Source: Planctomyces sp. SH-PL62
GTDB lineage: Bacteria; Planctomycetota; Planctomycetia; Planctomycetales; Planctomycetaceae
Reading direction: 5' to 3'
Length of the DNA: 36,496 bases
Assembly: GCA_945893075.1 (NCBI GenBank)
Contig: CAMDDX010000029.1
Coordinates: 1-36,496 of the forward strand
The notes under the pieces: generated by a model
The model's input: the letters and a program-made list of their open reading frames with translations, nothing else
What the model was told of the DNA's origin: nothing
The model's database searches: none
Made by a program: the position numbers and the translations under genes
Shown: positions 15,651 to 25,700 of the stretch, piece after piece
Numbering within the stretch: position 1 is the stretch's first letter
Layout: each line of letters begins with the position of its first letter

Positions 15651-16565
15651 ATGCGAATCTGCTCGTTCTGCGTATTGCTTTTCGCCGCGTTCACCGCACC
15701 CGTGTCGATCGCCGATGATTCCGTAGCAAAACCAGACGGCAAGCTGCGGATCATCGTCTTCGGAGCGCACCCCGATGATGCCGAGTACAAAACCGGCGGC
15801 ACGGCTGCCAAGTGGGCGAAGCTCGGACATCATGTGAAACTGGTCTCGGTGACCAATGGCGACATTGGGCACTGGCAAATGGCCGGCGGGCCATTGGCTC
15901 AGCGTCGGACGGCCGAGGTCCATGCGGCGGCAAAGATTCTCGGCACCACTTCGCAGGTGCTCGACATCCACGACGGCGAATTGTTGCCGACGCTTGAACA
16001 CCGCAAGCTCATTACGAAGTTGATCCGCGAATGGCACGCGGACATCGTCATTTCCCATCGGCCGTGGGACTATCACCCAGATCATCGTTACGTCGGAGTG
16101 CTGGTGCAGGACGCCGCGTTTATGGTCACGGTCCCTTTCTTCTGTCCCGACGTGCCACCGCTCAAGAAGAATCCAGTCTTCTTGTATTCCAGCGACGGCT
16201 TTCGCAAGCCGTACCCGTTCGATCCGGACATCGCCGTGTCGGTCGATGACGTCTTCGAGACGAAGCTGGCCGCGATTCACGAATTACCCTCACAGGCTTA
16301 CGAGGGAGGGGCAAACGGTAGCGAGGAGCACGTTCGCAGCGTCCCGCCGGAATCGAATCCCGCCGCGAGGATGGCGTGGCTCAAAGAACGATGGTCGAGC
16401 CGTCAAAGTGCGGAAGCCAATAAGGCTCGCGATGTACTCATCCGGCTTTACGGCGAGCAGCGAGGCAAAGCGGTGAAGCATGCCGAGACGTTTGAAATCT
16501 GCGAATACGGATCACGTCCTTCTGGCGACGAACTTCGACGGCTCTTTCCGTTCTTTGGCGAGTGA
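15651..16565 (+). CDS. Exported PIG-L family deacetylase
   Basis: A 304-residue protein with a signal peptide (SFCVLLFAAFTAPVSIAD). The PIG-L fold is shown by GAHPDDAEYKTGG, with His40 and Asp43, and by HPDHR near residue 142. These provide the zinc ligands of N-acetylglucosamine-type deacetylases (LmbE-like). Substrates for exported planctomycete members are unknown; bound N-acetyl sugars are likely. ATG 15651 follows GGGAG and gives the signal peptide; an earlier frame start at 15564 would mask it. The gene precedes the tRNA cluster. Confidence 0.85.
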   Translation: MRICSFCVLLFAAFTAPVSIADDSVAKPDGKLRIIVFGAHPDDAEYKTGGTAAKWAKLGHHVKLVSVTNGDIGHWQMAGGPLAQRRTAEVHAAAKILGTTSQVLDIHDGELLPTLEHRKLITKLIREWHADIVISHRPWDYHPDHRYVGVLVQDAAFMVTVPFFCPDVPPLKKNPVFLYSSDGFRKPYPFDPDIAVSVDDVFETKLAAIHELPSQAYEGGANGSEEHVRSVPPESNPAARMAWLKERWSSRQSAEANKARDVLIRLYGEQRGKAVKHAETFEICEYGSRPSGDELRRLFPFFGE

Positions 16566-16642
16566 TCCGACGCCAGTTTGGAAGATTTGATGGCTGTGTT
16601 GGGAGCCTTCGACGCCATGTAAGTTCTGTGTCCATTGAAGAC

Positions 16643-16670
16643 TTGCATAAGTTTAGAGGCTCGCTATAGT
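16643..16670 (+). promoter_or_regulatory. Promoter for the tRNA-tuf cluster
   Basis: TTGCAT (16643-16648) and TATAGT (16665-16670) are spaced by 16 bases, close to the sigma-70 consensus. A C-rich discriminator follows, and the first tRNA begins 30 bases further on. This is the best promoter match I see in the window and suits a strong stable-RNA operon. Confidence 0.6.
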
Positions 16671-16699
16671 CCCCCGCTCCCCATCGAGCCAGCTTGACC

Positions 16700-16772
16700 G
16701 CTAGCGTAGCTCAATTGGCAGAGCTCCGGTTTTGTAAACCGGGGGTTGTGGGTTCGAGTCCCTCCGCTAGCT
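16700..16772 (+). tRNA. tRNA-Thr (anticodon TGT)
   Basis: A cloverleaf is visible: acceptor arms GCTAGCG/CGCTAGC, D-arm, anticodon stem CCGGT/ACCGG with loop TTTGTAA, and T-loop TTCGAGT. One T-stem pair is a U-U mismatch. It reads ACA codons. CCA is not encoded. It is first in the tRNA cluster. Confidence 0.95.
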
Positions 16773-16861
16773 TCCAGAGACCTCCGGTTCAAACGCCTGT
16801 GAGTCAGGAAGTTAGTTCCGGCACGGGGCAAGACAAGCACTGGCGGGAAGAGGACTCCACC

Positions 16862-16943
<82 letters not shown>

Positions 16944-17061
16944 CTGGGTAAATTAGAAAAATCGCGGTGTTGCTCGACCCGAGCAATTAAGAAAACGACA
17001 CTCCAAACGATCAAGACAAACGGCCTCCAGAGAAACACAGCATTCAACAAAACAAGCGTCC

Positions 17062-17132
17062 GCGGGTGTAGCTCAATGGTAGAGCGCCAGCCTTCCAAGC
17101 TGGACACGTGGGTTCGATTCCCATCACCCGCT
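17062..17132 (+). tRNA. tRNA-Gly (anticodon TCC)
   Basis: Acceptor arms GCGGGTG/CACCCGC, anticodon stem CCAGC/GCTGG with loop CTTCCAA, and T-loop TTCGATT give a standard 71-base tRNA. Confidence 0.95.
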
Positions 17133-17222
17133 CCTGAGAGAAGCGAGTCCCAGTCAGCAAAAAAACAGTGAATCAAGCAGCGCAACTAATCTTTGGAAAG
17201 GATTCAGCGCGTTGTCTTCTGT

Positions 17223-17294
<72 letters not shown>

Positions 17295-17388
17295 CTCCGA
17301 GCGAAAGCAGTACGTCGGGGCCGGGATCGCCCGGTTCCCGTTGATGAAATCTTCGTCCCAACCAGAAAGTTCCAGTTAGGGAGTCAAA

Positions 17389-18585
17389 ATGGCCAAGGCA
17401 CTCTTCGAACGCAAGAAACCGCACGTCAACGTGGGTACCATCGGTCACATCGACCACGGCAAAACAACTTTGACTGCCGCAATCTTGGCGGTGCAAGCCG
17501 CCAAGGGCTTGGCGGTCATGAAGTCGTACAAGGATATCGCCAAGGGCGGTACGGTTCGCGATGAGAACAAGACCGTGACAATCGCGGTCAGCCACGTCGA
17601 GTACGAATCGCCCAAGCGTCACTATGCTCACATCGACTGTCCGGGTCACGCCGACTACATCAAGAATATGATCACCGGCGCGGCTCAGATGGACGGCGCT
17701 TGCCTCGTGGTGTCGGCTGCTGACGGCCCAATGCCGCAAACGCGCGAGCACATCCTGCTGGCTCGTCAGGTCAACGTGCCGGCGCTGGTTGTGTTTCTTA
17801 ATAAAATCGACTTGGTCGATGATCCGGAATTGCTTGAGTTGGTCGAGATGGAAATTCGTGACTTGCTCAACAAGTATGGCTTTCCTGGCGACACTATTCC
17901 GATCGTTCGCGGTCAATCCAACATGGCGTTGAGCGATCCTGGCGATCCGAAATGGAATGCCTGCATCGGCGAGTTGATGGAAGCTCTGGATAACCATATT
18001 CCTGAGCCAGCACGTATCACCGACAAGCCGTTCCTGATGGCCATCGAGGACGTGTTCTCGATCGAAGGCCGCGGTACTGTCGTGACGGGCCGTATTGAGC
18101 AAGGCGTTGTGAAGACCGGCGAGAAGATCGAAATCGTCGGTCTCAAGCCGACGATGGAAACGACTTGCACCGGCGTCGAAATGTTCAACAAGACGCTCGA
18201 CCGTGGCGAGGCTGGCGACAACGTTGGCATTCTGCTGCGTGGCACGAAGAAAGAAGACGTGCAGCGCGGTCAGGTGCTGTCGGCTCCGAAGGCGATTAAG
18301 CCGCATACGAAGTTTGAGTGCGAAGTGTACGTGCTCAGCAAAGAAGAGGGTGGCCGGCACACTCCGTTCTTTAACGGATACAAGCCACAGTTTTACTTCC
18401 GCACAACGGACGTGACCGGTGGTGCGAATCTGCTCGGTGGAGCGGAAATGTGTATGCCGGGTGACAACGTCAAGTTGGCGGTTGAGCTTGGCAAGCCCAT
18501 CGCGATGGACACGGGCAGTCGCTTCGCTATTCGCGAAGGTGGCCGCACGGTTGGTTCGGGCATTGTGACCTTGATCACGGAGTAA
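17389..18585 (+). CDS. tuf: Elongation factor Tu
   Basis: The 398-residue GTPase brings aminoacyl-tRNA to the ribosome. G1 is GHIDHGKT (19-26), G3 is DCPGH (83-87) and G4 is NKID (138-141). Domains 2 and 3 are complete ([31 protein letters not shown]). Switch I is unusual: where most EF-Tu proteins have ARGITI, this one has NKTVTI (60-65), with a two-residue lengthening before it. The Mg-binding Thr64 is kept. I associate this form with planctomycetes. ATG 17389 fits the family start. It lies behind four tRNA genes, as tufB does in E. coli, and its product depends on EF-Ts encoded elsewhere. Confidence 0.97.
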   Translation: MAKALFERKKPHVNVGTIGHIDHGKTTLTAAILAVQAAKGLAVMKSYKDIAKGGTVRDENKTVTIAVSHVEYESPKRHYAHIDCPGHADYIKNMITGAAQMDGACLVVSAADGPMPQTREHILLARQVNVPALVVFLNKIDLVDDPELLELVEMEIRDLLNKYGFPGDTIPIVRGQSNMALSDPGDPKWNACIGELMEALDNHIPEPARITDKPFLMAIEDVFSIEGRGTVVTGRIEQGVVKTGEKIEIVGLKPTMETTCTGVEMFNKTLDRGEAGDNVGILLRGTKKEDVQRGQVLSAPKAIKPHTKFECEVYVLSKEEGGRHTPFFNGYKPQFYFRTTDVTGGANLLGGAEMCMPGDNVKLAVELGKPIAMDTGSRFAIREGGRTVGSGIVTLITE

Positions 18586-18591
18586 CTGAAA

Positions 18592-18747
18592 ATGCCTCGC
18601 GAATACGTGTGGCTGGAATGCACTGAATCAGGCGATCGGAACTATCGCGTCTCGAAAGAGACGCGTGGGACCGAGCGTCTGGAGTTGAAGAAATACTGTC
18701 CTCGGCTGCGGAAGCATACTCTGCACAAAGAGTCGCGAAAGAAGTAG
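18592..18747 (+). CDS. rpmG: Ribosomal protein L33
   Basis: A 51-residue gene between tuf and tRNA-Trp. It begins [14 protein letters not shown] and contains [18 protein letters not shown], the L33 signature of a small protein of the large subunit near the E site. Each of the two Cys pairs of zinc-binding L33 proteins keeps only one Cys, so this is a zinc-free type. It starts six bases after the tuf stop, so it is co-transcribed and perhaps translationally coupled. Confidence 0.9.
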   Translation: MPREYVWLECTESGDRNYRVSKETRGTERLELKKYCPRLRKHTLHKESRKK

Positions 18748-18773
18748 CGGCTGCGGCGGCCGTGGTGTGAACT

Positions 18774-18846
18774 ACGGGTGTAGCTCAATTGGCAGAGCAC
18801 TGGATTCCAAATCCAGCGGTTGGGGGTTCAAGTCCCTCCGCCCGTG
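18774..18846 (+). tRNA. tRNA-Trp (anticodon CCA)
   Basis: Acceptor arms ACGGGTG/CGCCCGT, anticodon stem CTGGA/TCCAG with loop TTCCAAA, and T-loop TTCAAGT. It lies between rpmG and secE, a common bacterial order. Confidence 0.95.
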
Positions 18847-18901
18847 ATTGACCGGTGCGAAAAGCGGGCGAGCAGTTCGTTGCTGAAGGATTTGATGGTT
18901 G

Positions 18902-19321
18902 ATGGCGCTGACGACCTACAAAAAGACGCAAGGCCGGCCGACACGTCAGATCGCTCTGTGCGTGGTGGTGGTTTGCTTGTCGTGGTTACTCGTGCAGACG
19001 GGAGCCCTGGCTCGTCCGCTGCTCAAAACGACCTTTGAGTTTGTTGGTATTGGTTCGTCGATTGGTTGGTTGTTCTTGTGCTTGGTTCTGGTCGGTCTGT
19101 CGGGGCTGTTGGCGTTTGCCTTGCTCAATCGGCCGCGCTGGGCCGACTTTTTGATTTCCGTTCAGGCCGAAATCGACAAGGTGACATGGCCGTCAAAAGC
19201 CGAGGTGCGGAAGGCGACCGTCGTTGTACTGATTCTGCTGGTGTCGATGGCGGTCGTGATATTTCTGTTTGACGTCATTTGGCAATGGGTGTTCAAGACG
19301 ATTGGGTTCTTGCAGATTTGA
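18902..19321 (+). CDS. secE: Preprotein translocase subunit SecE
   Basis: The 139-residue protein is the small essential subunit of the SecYEG channel. Three hydrophobic segments appear (about 17-34, 55-75 and 105-131), as in the longer E. coli type. The conserved amphipathic helix is ISVQAEIDKVTWPSKAEVRKA (near 85-105, given as key residues: K93, W96, P97, K99, E101). ATG 18902 is used; a TTG at 18899 is better spaced from AAGGA at 18886-18890, so the start may be one codon earlier. It is followed by nusG, the usual partner. Confidence 0.92.
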   Translation: MALTTYKKTQGRPTRQIALCVVVVCLSWLLVQTGALARPLLKTTFEFVGIGSSIGWLFLCLVLVGLSGLLAFALLNRPRWADFLISVQAEIDKVTWPSKAEVRKATVVVLILLVSMAVVIFLFDVIWQWVFKTIGFLQI

Positions 19322-19374
19322 AGTTTCAGATTTTGGTTTTGACGGAGCATTGAGCGGTGCCTACGGAGTCTTCT

Positions 19375-19962
19375 ATGACAACCACGACCGATCACTCCCT
19401 GCCGGCAAGCCCAGAGCTGAAGTGGTACGTCTTGAAGGTTCAGACGAACCGCGAGAAGTCCATTCGAGAAGCATTGCAACGCCGAATCAATCGCGACGGG
19501 ATGCAGGAGTCTTTCGGTAAAGACGAGAAAGGCGAACTGAAGATCGTCATTGCGACTGAGAAGATCGTGGAGACGAAAAGCGGTAAGCGGAAGGTTGTCG
19601 AACGGAAGCTGTATCCCGGCTACTTATTCATTCAGATGATCCTGAATGACGAGACGTGGTATTTGGTGCGTGATACAAGCGGCGTGGGCGACTTCACCGG
19701 AGCTGGTGGTGTTCCGACTCCCATGGAAGAAGAAGAGATCAATCGTCTCATCCAACAGGAAGAGGCGGTTAACGAACCAGCGAAAATTAAGATTCCGCTT
19801 TCACGCGGAGATGTGGTGAAGATCAAGGAAGGGACGTTTGAAAACTTCGAGGGGAGCGTTGATGCAATCGACGAAACCAGCGGCAAGATCAGCGTATTGA
19901 TCGAGATTTTCGGACGTTCAACCCCTGTGGAATTGGAATACTGGCAAGTCGAAAAACCCTAA
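19375..19962 (+). CDS. nusG: Transcription antitermination factor NusG
   Basis: The 195-residue protein links RNA polymerase to the ribosome or Rho and suppresses pausing. The NGN domain spans ~15-125 ([35 protein letters not shown]), and the KOW domain ~140-190 ([18 protein letters not shown]). It is slightly longer than E. coli NusG owing to an insert near residues 42-75. ATG 19375 follows CGGAG six bases away; a GTG at 19357 is less likely. Confidence 0.95.
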   Translation: MTTTTDHSLPASPELKWYVLKVQTNREKSIREALQRRINRDGMQESFGKDEKGELKIVIATEKIVETKSGKRKVVERKLYPGYLFIQMILNDETWYLVRDTSGVGDFTGAGGVPTPMEEEEINRLIQQEEAVNEPAKIKIPLSRGDVVKIKEGTFENFEGSVDAIDETSGKISVLIEIFGRSTPVELEYWQVEKP

Positions 19963-20017
19963 GCAGGTTCTCTTGTCGTTTGCTCTTTGATGAATCGTTG
20001 CAGATTGAGAGTTTGAT

Positions 20018-20449
20018 ATGGCCAAAGCGAAAGCGATCGTTGCACAGGTCAAAGTCCAGATTGTGGGCGGTCAAGCCACACCAGCCCCGCCGGTCGGTAC
20101 GGCACTGGGGCCACACGGCATCAACCTGGGTAAGTTCGTTCAAGAGTTCAACGCCAAGACCAAAGACATCGCGGGGACGATCGTGCCGGTCATCGTGACC
20201 GTTTACAGCGATCGATCTTTCGAGTTCATCGTTAAGACACCGCCCGCTTCCGTGCTCCTGAAGAAGGTCGCGGGAGTCGCCAAGGGATCGCAGCGGCCGA
20301 ACGTGGAAAAGGTTGGCGTGGTCACGAAGGCTCAAGTGATTTCCATTGCCAAAGAGAAGATGGTGGACCTCAACACGACGGACCTCGGCGCGGCTTGCCG
20401 TGTGATCGAAGGAACGGCGCGGAGTATGGGGATCACGATTGCAGATTAG
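20018..20449 (+). CDS. rplK: Ribosomal protein L11
   Basis: A 143-residue protein of the GTPase-associated centre, binding 23S rRNA at the L7/L12 stalk base. Hallmarks are [20 protein letters not shown] and [13 protein letters not shown] in the N-terminal domain, and [10 protein letters not shown] at the end. The PAPPVG motif of the thiostrepton region is intact. The ribosome site is weak. It begins 55 bases after nusG. Confidence 0.97.
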   Translation: MAKAKAIVAQVKVQIVGGQATPAPPVGTALGPHGINLGKFVQEFNAKTKDIAGTIVPVIVTVYSDRSFEFIVKTPPASVLLKKVAGVAKGSQRPNVEKVGVVTKAQVISIAKEKMVDLNTTDLGAACRVIEGTARSMGITIAD

Positions 20450-20536
20450 TGAGAACGACGTAGTACGGCGTGCTGCCGGCCACACTGTCTCGCGTGAGAC
20501 GGAACTACGAACTGAAACTTTTTCAGGTGATGTGCG

Positions 20537-21247
20537 ATGAGAAGTCCATCGAAACGAATGAAGGCGATGCGTGAAGCGGCCCTGAAGTTGGGCACCGCTC
20601 CGCTGTCGGTTCACGATGCCGTCAAGGCGCTGAAGGGCCTGGAAACAGGGCTTCCGGCCAACATCAAGAAGAGCAAATTCGATCAAAGTGTCGAGATTGC
20701 AATTCGGCTCGGCGTTGATCCGAAACAGGCGGATCAAATCGTCCGCGGTTCGATGGTGTTTCCGCACGGAATCGGCAAGTCGAAGCGCGTGCTTGTGTTT
20801 TGCCAAGGTGCCAATGTGCAAGTCGCGAACGATGCCGGGGCAGCGTTCGTTGGCGGCAAGGATTTGGCCGATCAGATTAAGGGTGGCTGGCTCGACTTTG
20901 ATGTCGCCATCGCAACGCCCGACATGATGGGCGTGGTTGGTCCGCTCGGAAAAGTGCTTGGTCCGCGAGGGTTGATGCCTTCGCCGCGTGCCGGCACCGT
21001 CACGAACGACATCGCGACCGCAGTCAAAGAATACAAAGCCGGCAAGGTTGAGTTTCGAGTGGATGCTGCTGGGATCGTGCATTGCGTGGTTGGCAAACTT
21101 TCCTTCGGCGAGCAGCAGCTCGCGGAGAATGTTGAGGCGTTCTTGAAACTCATCGTTGCCATCAAGCCCAACACTTCGAAGGGGATTTACGTTCGTAGCA
21201 TCTATCTGACGGCCACGATGATGCCGTCCATTGCGATTTCCGCGTAA
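20537..21247 (+). CDS. rplA: Ribosomal protein L1
   Basis: A 236-residue protein of the L1 stalk that helps release tRNA from the E site. [34 protein letters not shown], and [15 protein letters not shown] near residues 137-151 are classic L1 motifs. L1 often represses its own operon by binding the mRNA leader; I did not identify such a site. ATG 20537 follows AGGTGA. The 87-base gap from rplK contains a small stem, GTCTC/GAGAC at 20487-20500. Confidence 0.97.
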   Translation: MRSPSKRMKAMREAALKLGTAPLSVHDAVKALKGLETGLPANIKKSKFDQSVEIAIRLGVDPKQADQIVRGSMVFPHGIGKSKRVLVFCQGANVQVANDAGAAFVGGKDLADQIKGGWLDFDVAIATPDMMGVVGPLGKVLGPRGLMPSPRAGTVTNDIATAVKEYKAGKVEFRVDAAGIVHCVVGKLSFGEQQLAENVEAFLKLIVAIKPNTSKGIYVRSIYLTATMMPSIAISA

Positions 21248-21328
21248 CGCATCACAATGCCCGCCCGCGCGGTTTTGCCTGGGCTTGGGTACTTTCGGCC
21301 AACTAGCTTTCAAGACGACGGTGTTGAC

Positions 21329-21844
21329 ATGAGTAAGGCGGTTAAGACGTTGATGATGAAAGACCTTTCCGAACAGTTTCGGAATGTCTCGGACGTCGTC
21401 TTCGTGGACATCTCAAAGTTGGACGGCGTTTCCAACAACAGGCTGCGAATCGCGTCAAAAAAACAGTCCATCGAACTGTTGGCGGCGAAATTCTCTTTGG
21501 CTCGGCGAACGTTGCTCGACCTCGGCTGGAAGCTCGATAGCGCAAAAGGTGGTTCGACCACGATCGCTTGGGGACCGGATGTGGTGGGTCTCGCCAAGCA
21601 GGCGATCAAGTGGGAGAAGGAGTTTCCGGGAACGGTCGTTCGAGGTGGTTACGTTGGCGGGCAGACGGTGACTTCGGAAGAAGTCAAAGTCCTTAGCGAG
21701 AGTCCGAGCAAGGAAGAACTGATTGCTCGGATTATTGGTAGTTTGATGTCGGCCTCGACGGCCGCCTTGAGTGCGATCAATGCACCAGGTTCGAACCTCG
21801 CGTCTCAAATCAAGCAAATCTCCGAGAAGGAGCAAGCGGCGTAG
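21329..21844 (+). CDS. rplJ: Ribosomal protein L10
   Basis: A 171-residue protein that anchors L7/L12 dimers on the stalk. The N-terminal domain (FVDISKLDGVSNNRLR; ARRTLLDLGWKL) and the alpha-8 tail that binds L12 (ELIARIIGSLMSASTAALS and beyond) are present. The 81-base gap from rplA has no stop-start coupling, and I could not confirm an L10 leader fold there. The ribosome site is weak. A hairpin repeat separates it from rplL. Confidence 0.95.
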   Translation: MSKAVKTLMMKDLSEQFRNVSDVVFVDISKLDGVSNNRLRIASKKQSIELLAAKFSLARRTLLDLGWKLDSAKGGSTTIAWGPDVVGLAKQAIKWEKEFPGTVVRGGYVGGQTVTSEEVKVLSESPSKEELIARIIGSLMSASTAALSAINAPGSNLASQIKQISEKEQAA

Positions 21845-21850
21845 TGATTC

Positions 21851-21913
21851 GTGGGGCAGGTTTTCAGCCTGCCAGTGCGGTTTTAGTTTGGGCAGGTCGA
21901 AAACCTGCCCCAC
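21851..21913. repeat. GTGGGGCAGG inverted repeat, copy 2, inside rplJ-rplL
   Basis: Arms 21851-21873 and 21891-21913 (23 bp, two mismatches) flank a 17-base centre. The outer 15 bases match the copy at 4379-4436. It lies between rplJ and rplL, inside an operon where stoichiometric control matters, and would fold in the mRNA. Confidence 0.85.
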
Positions 21914-21938
21914 GATCTTCAAGAAAGGGTGAACTGCG

Positions 21939-22337
21939 ATGTCAGCAACAGAAGTGGACCCGGCGATCAAGACGCTGGGGGATAGTTTGGTGGGATTGAC
22001 CGTGCTGCAGGCGAAGTCGCTGGCCGACTACCTGGAAGCGGCCTATGGCATTAAGCCGGCGACTGGTGGAGCAGTCATGATGGCGGCGGCTCCGGCTGGC
22101 GGCGGCGACGCCAAGGCAGTCGAGCAGACCGAGTTTGATGTTGTGCTCACGAACTTCGGCGAGAACAAGATCAGCGTCATTAAGGTTGTCCGCGCGATTA
22201 CCAGTCTCGGATTGAAGGAAGCCAAGGATTTGGTTGAAAGCGCTCCGAAGGCGGTGAAGTCCGGCGTGTCTAAAGAAGAAGCCGAAAAAATCGCGAAGGA
22301 AATTGAAGGCGCAGGCGGCAAGGCTGAGATCAAGTAG
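21939..22337 (+). CDS. rplL: Ribosomal protein L7/L12
   Basis: A 132-residue acidic stalk protein that recruits translation GTPases. N-terminal dimerisation domain residues ~1-40 ([17 protein letters not shown]), Ala/Gly hinge ~46-58, and the C-terminal domain with [20 protein letters not shown] and [14 protein letters not shown]. It binds L10 in several copies. AAAGGGTG lies upstream of ATG 21939. A terminator-like hairpin follows. Confidence 0.97.
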   Translation: MSATEVDPAIKTLGDSLVGLTVLQAKSLADYLEAAYGIKPATGGAVMMAAAPAGGGDAKAVEQTEFDVVLTNFGENKISVIKVVRAITSLGLKEAKDLVESAPKAVKSGVSKEEAEKIAKEIEGAGGKAEIK

Positions 22338-22788
22338 TTGTCGTGAGTTAAGGCCGGACGTTCGCGTTTCGGTCTGGGGCTGCTCGCATTTGGCGGGCGG
22401 CTGTGGTATGAGTCCGCCCCACACGGGGCGGCGGCTCGTGGCAGATCAGTGTCTTGCGTCAGATCAAACCCTTTTCTTTCCGCGCCATCACAGGTGCATT
22501 TCGATGCTGGTTGACTGCGCTTCGGCCATCGACTGTGTCGTCTTATGCGCGTTCTTAGCTCCCTCTTCGCAGGGGAGCTATTTCTTTTGATGGTGGATGC
22601 TTCGGTGTCGTCGGGAAAAGGCTTCTGCGCAATGCGAAACGAGTTTTAGTCAGGACCAAACGCAATTATCCAAACTCACTCGTGACACTAGCCCGAGGCG
22701 CGAAACGAGGGACATATAAGTCTCCCGCACGCGTGTTCGGGCTGATGGACTTGGCGAACAGTTTGGCGGGCAAGTCGGAGGGGGCAAG
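22338..22788. other. Long gap between rplL and rpoB
   Basis: This 451-base region holds a terminator-like hairpin at 22556-22588. Short open frames on both strands (for example 22303-22590) overlap rplL and show no ribosome site or known product. A leader promoter for rpoB may lie in the second half, but no clear -35/-10 pair could be assigned. Confidence 0.5.
22556..22588 (+). terminator. Terminator-like hairpin, possible attenuator before rpoB
   Basis: TAGCTCCC (22556-22563) pairs with GGGAGCTA (22573-22580) around nine bases, followed by TTTCTTTT. In E. coli a partial terminator between rplL and rpoB lowers polymerase output relative to ribosomal proteins; this element sits at the same place and may act alike. 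Confidence 0.7.
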
Positions 22789-25700
22789 ATGGCTATCTCG
22801 GAACAACGGCGTCTGCAATTGCAAAACGTCCGCAAATTTGGACGCGGACTGGGTGAGTACGAAATCCCGGATCTGACCAAGATTCAAACTGAATCGTACG
22901 TGCGATTTCTCCAAGCCGAAGTGGAGTCTGATCGTCGCCTGCCCCTTGGGTTGGAAGGTATCTTCAAAGAGATCTTCCCCATTGCGAGCTACGACAGTCA
23001 GTTCGAGTTGGAATACCTGCGCTACGAATTGGGTAAGCCGCGCTATAGTCCCGACGAATGCCGCCAACTGCGTCTGACTTATGGCCGGCCGCTGCGCGTG
23101 TATTTTCGGTTGAAGAAAGAGCAGCCGATCGAGGAAGAGGTTTATCTCTGCGATCTGCCGATCATGCTCGGCGGCGGCGAGTTCATCATCAACGGTGCGG
23201 AGCGTGTGGTTGTTAGTCAATTGCACCGCTCGCCCGGCGTGGATTTCATGGAGTTGTCAGACACCGTCGGCTATGACGGCTACTCGTGCCGCATCATCCC
23301 CGAGCGTGGGAGTTGGGTCGAGTTGGCGACGACTCGCAAGGACGCGCTGGCGGTTCGGATCGACCAGAGCGGCAAATTCTCTTCGATGACATTGCTGCGT
23401 GCGATGGATGCGAAGTACTCGACCACACCGGCGATCCTGCGGCTATTCTTCACCGGAATTATTCAGTCGGTAAAGGTCGGTAAGGATGCGGTCGAGGCCC
23501 TCAAAGGGAAGATCTCGGTGGATGACGTTGTTTATCCGCTCAAGCACGCTCGCGTGGGCGAGATCATCGTCGATGCCGCTCAACCGATTGCCCCCGAAGC
23601 GGCGCACGCGATCGGCGAGGCGGGAATCAAGTCGGTCGATGTGTTCGATCTGCCGGTTGACCGTTGTGTCCTCAATAGCCTGCGTGATGACACGACGCAG
23701 TCGCATGAAGAGGCGTTGCTCAAGATTTACCAACGATTGCGCCCAGGCAACCCGCCACAGTTGGAAAAAGCGGTGGAGTTGTTCAAGGAGCGGTTCTCGG
23801 ACCCGAACCGCTATCGCTTGGGCCAAGTTGGCCGCTTCCGCATCAACCGGAAGTTCAACCAAGAAACCGCCGACGATGAGATGGCATTGCGCGGCGAAGA
23901 CTACATCAACGCGATCAAGTACGTCTTGAGATTGCGCGGCAGCGATTCGACCGCGTACACGGACGACATCGACAACCTGGGCAACCGCCGTTTGCGCACG
24001 ATTGATGAATTGGCGACAGACGAATTCCGCAAGGGCTTCCTCAAGCTGCGCCGCACCGTTCAGGAGCGAATGAGCATCAAGGATGCGGAAGACATCAGCC
24101 CGCGTTCGCTGGTAAATCCCAAGAGCGTTGCGGCAGCGGTCGATTTCTTCTTCGGACGCAGCGAACTGTCGCAAGTCGTCGATCAGACAAATCCCTTGTC
24201 GATGATCACGCACGAACGGCGGTTGAGTGCTCTTGGTCCTGGCGGACTGAACCGCAAGCGAGCGGGCTTCGAGGTCCGTGACGTCCACATTTCGCACTAC
24301 GGTCGCATCTGTCCGATTGAAACGCCCGAAGGCACGAACATCGGTTTGATTTCCAGTTTGGCGATCTTCGCTTCGGTGGATGCTTACGGCTTCTTGATCA
24401 CGCCGTATCGCCGCTTGAAGAACAGTAAGGTCACCGAAGAGGTTGCTTGGCTGCGGGCGGACGAGGAATCGGATGCGTATGTCGTTCCGGCCGACACGCC
24501 GTTGCACAACGGCAAAATTCCGGATGGTCGTGTGCTGGCTCGGCACCGTAACGACGTGATGTGGATTGATTCGGATGAAGCGGAATTCATCGACATCGCG
24601 GCGTGCCAGATGGTCGGCATTTCGGCGGCTTTGATCCCGTTCCTCGAGCACGACGATGCGAACCGCGCGTTGATGGGTTCGAACATGCAGCGTCAAGGTG
24701 TGCCGTTGCTCGTGACGGAACCGCCGATCGTCGGCACCGGCATGGAGACAACGGTCGCGTTGAACTCCGGCATGTTGCTGCGATCCGATCGAACGGGCAA
24801 AGTCACGTATGTGGATGGCTCGCGTATCGAGATCGACGGCCGCAAATATCCGCTCCGCAAATTCACTGGGCTCAACGAGCGAACCTGTCTCAATCAGAAG
24901 CCGTTGGTCAGGGTGGGCGATCGCGTCAAGAAGGGTGACTTGCTGGCTGACTCGGCGGCAACGCATAAGGGTGAGCTGTCGCTCGGCCGTAATGTTTTTG
25001 TCGCGTTCATGTCGTGGGAGGGGTACAACTACGAAGACGCGATCATCTTGTCGGAACGACTGGTGAAGGAAGACGTTTACACGTCGATCCACATCGACGA
25101 GTTCGACGTGGAAATTCGCGAGACCAAGCTCGGGCGTGAAGAGTTCACGCGAGACATCCCGAACGTCAGCGAGAAGATGCTGCGGCACCTGGACGAACTG
25201 GGTGTCGTGCAGGTCGGTACGCGAGTTCGATCGGGAGACATTCTGGTCGGCAAAGTGTCACCGAAGGCGAAGACCGAACTGACTCCCGAAGAAAAGTTGC
25301 TGCACGCGATCTTCGGCCGTGCGGGCGAAGACGTGAAGAACGAATCGCTCGAAGTACCCAGCGGTGTCGAAGGAATCGTGATGCACACGGAACGATTCTC
25401 ACGCCGCATGTCGCTGTCGGAGACCGAGCGCAAGCGATTTGATCAAGACGTCAAAGAGACTGAAGCGGCTCAAGCCGCTGGTGTCGCCAATGTCTTCAAG
25501 ACCTTTTTGGCCGACTTGGAACAAGCACTCGAGCGCAAGGTACCAATCGAGGACGGCACGAACATCGCCTCGATCACCGACGACAAGCAAATGTGCGAGA
25601 TCGCCGCAGGCTTTCCGAAGCTGTGGGAGACGATCGAGATTCGCAGCCCACAGAAGAAGGCGGACTGCGCCAAGGTCTTCAAAGACGGTTGGGGATTGGT

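Noticed and set aside
21248..21328. L10 leader structure upstream of rplJ
   Set aside because: The gap is GC-rich and could fold, but I could not match the known L10-binding kink-turn by eye.
22303..22590. 95-codon forward frame after rplL
   Set aside because: It overlaps the rplL end, has no ribosome site and runs through the terminator-like hairpin.
23443..25188. 581-codon reverse-strand frame inside rpoB
   Set aside because: It is the shadow of a highly conserved gene and has no domain of its own.
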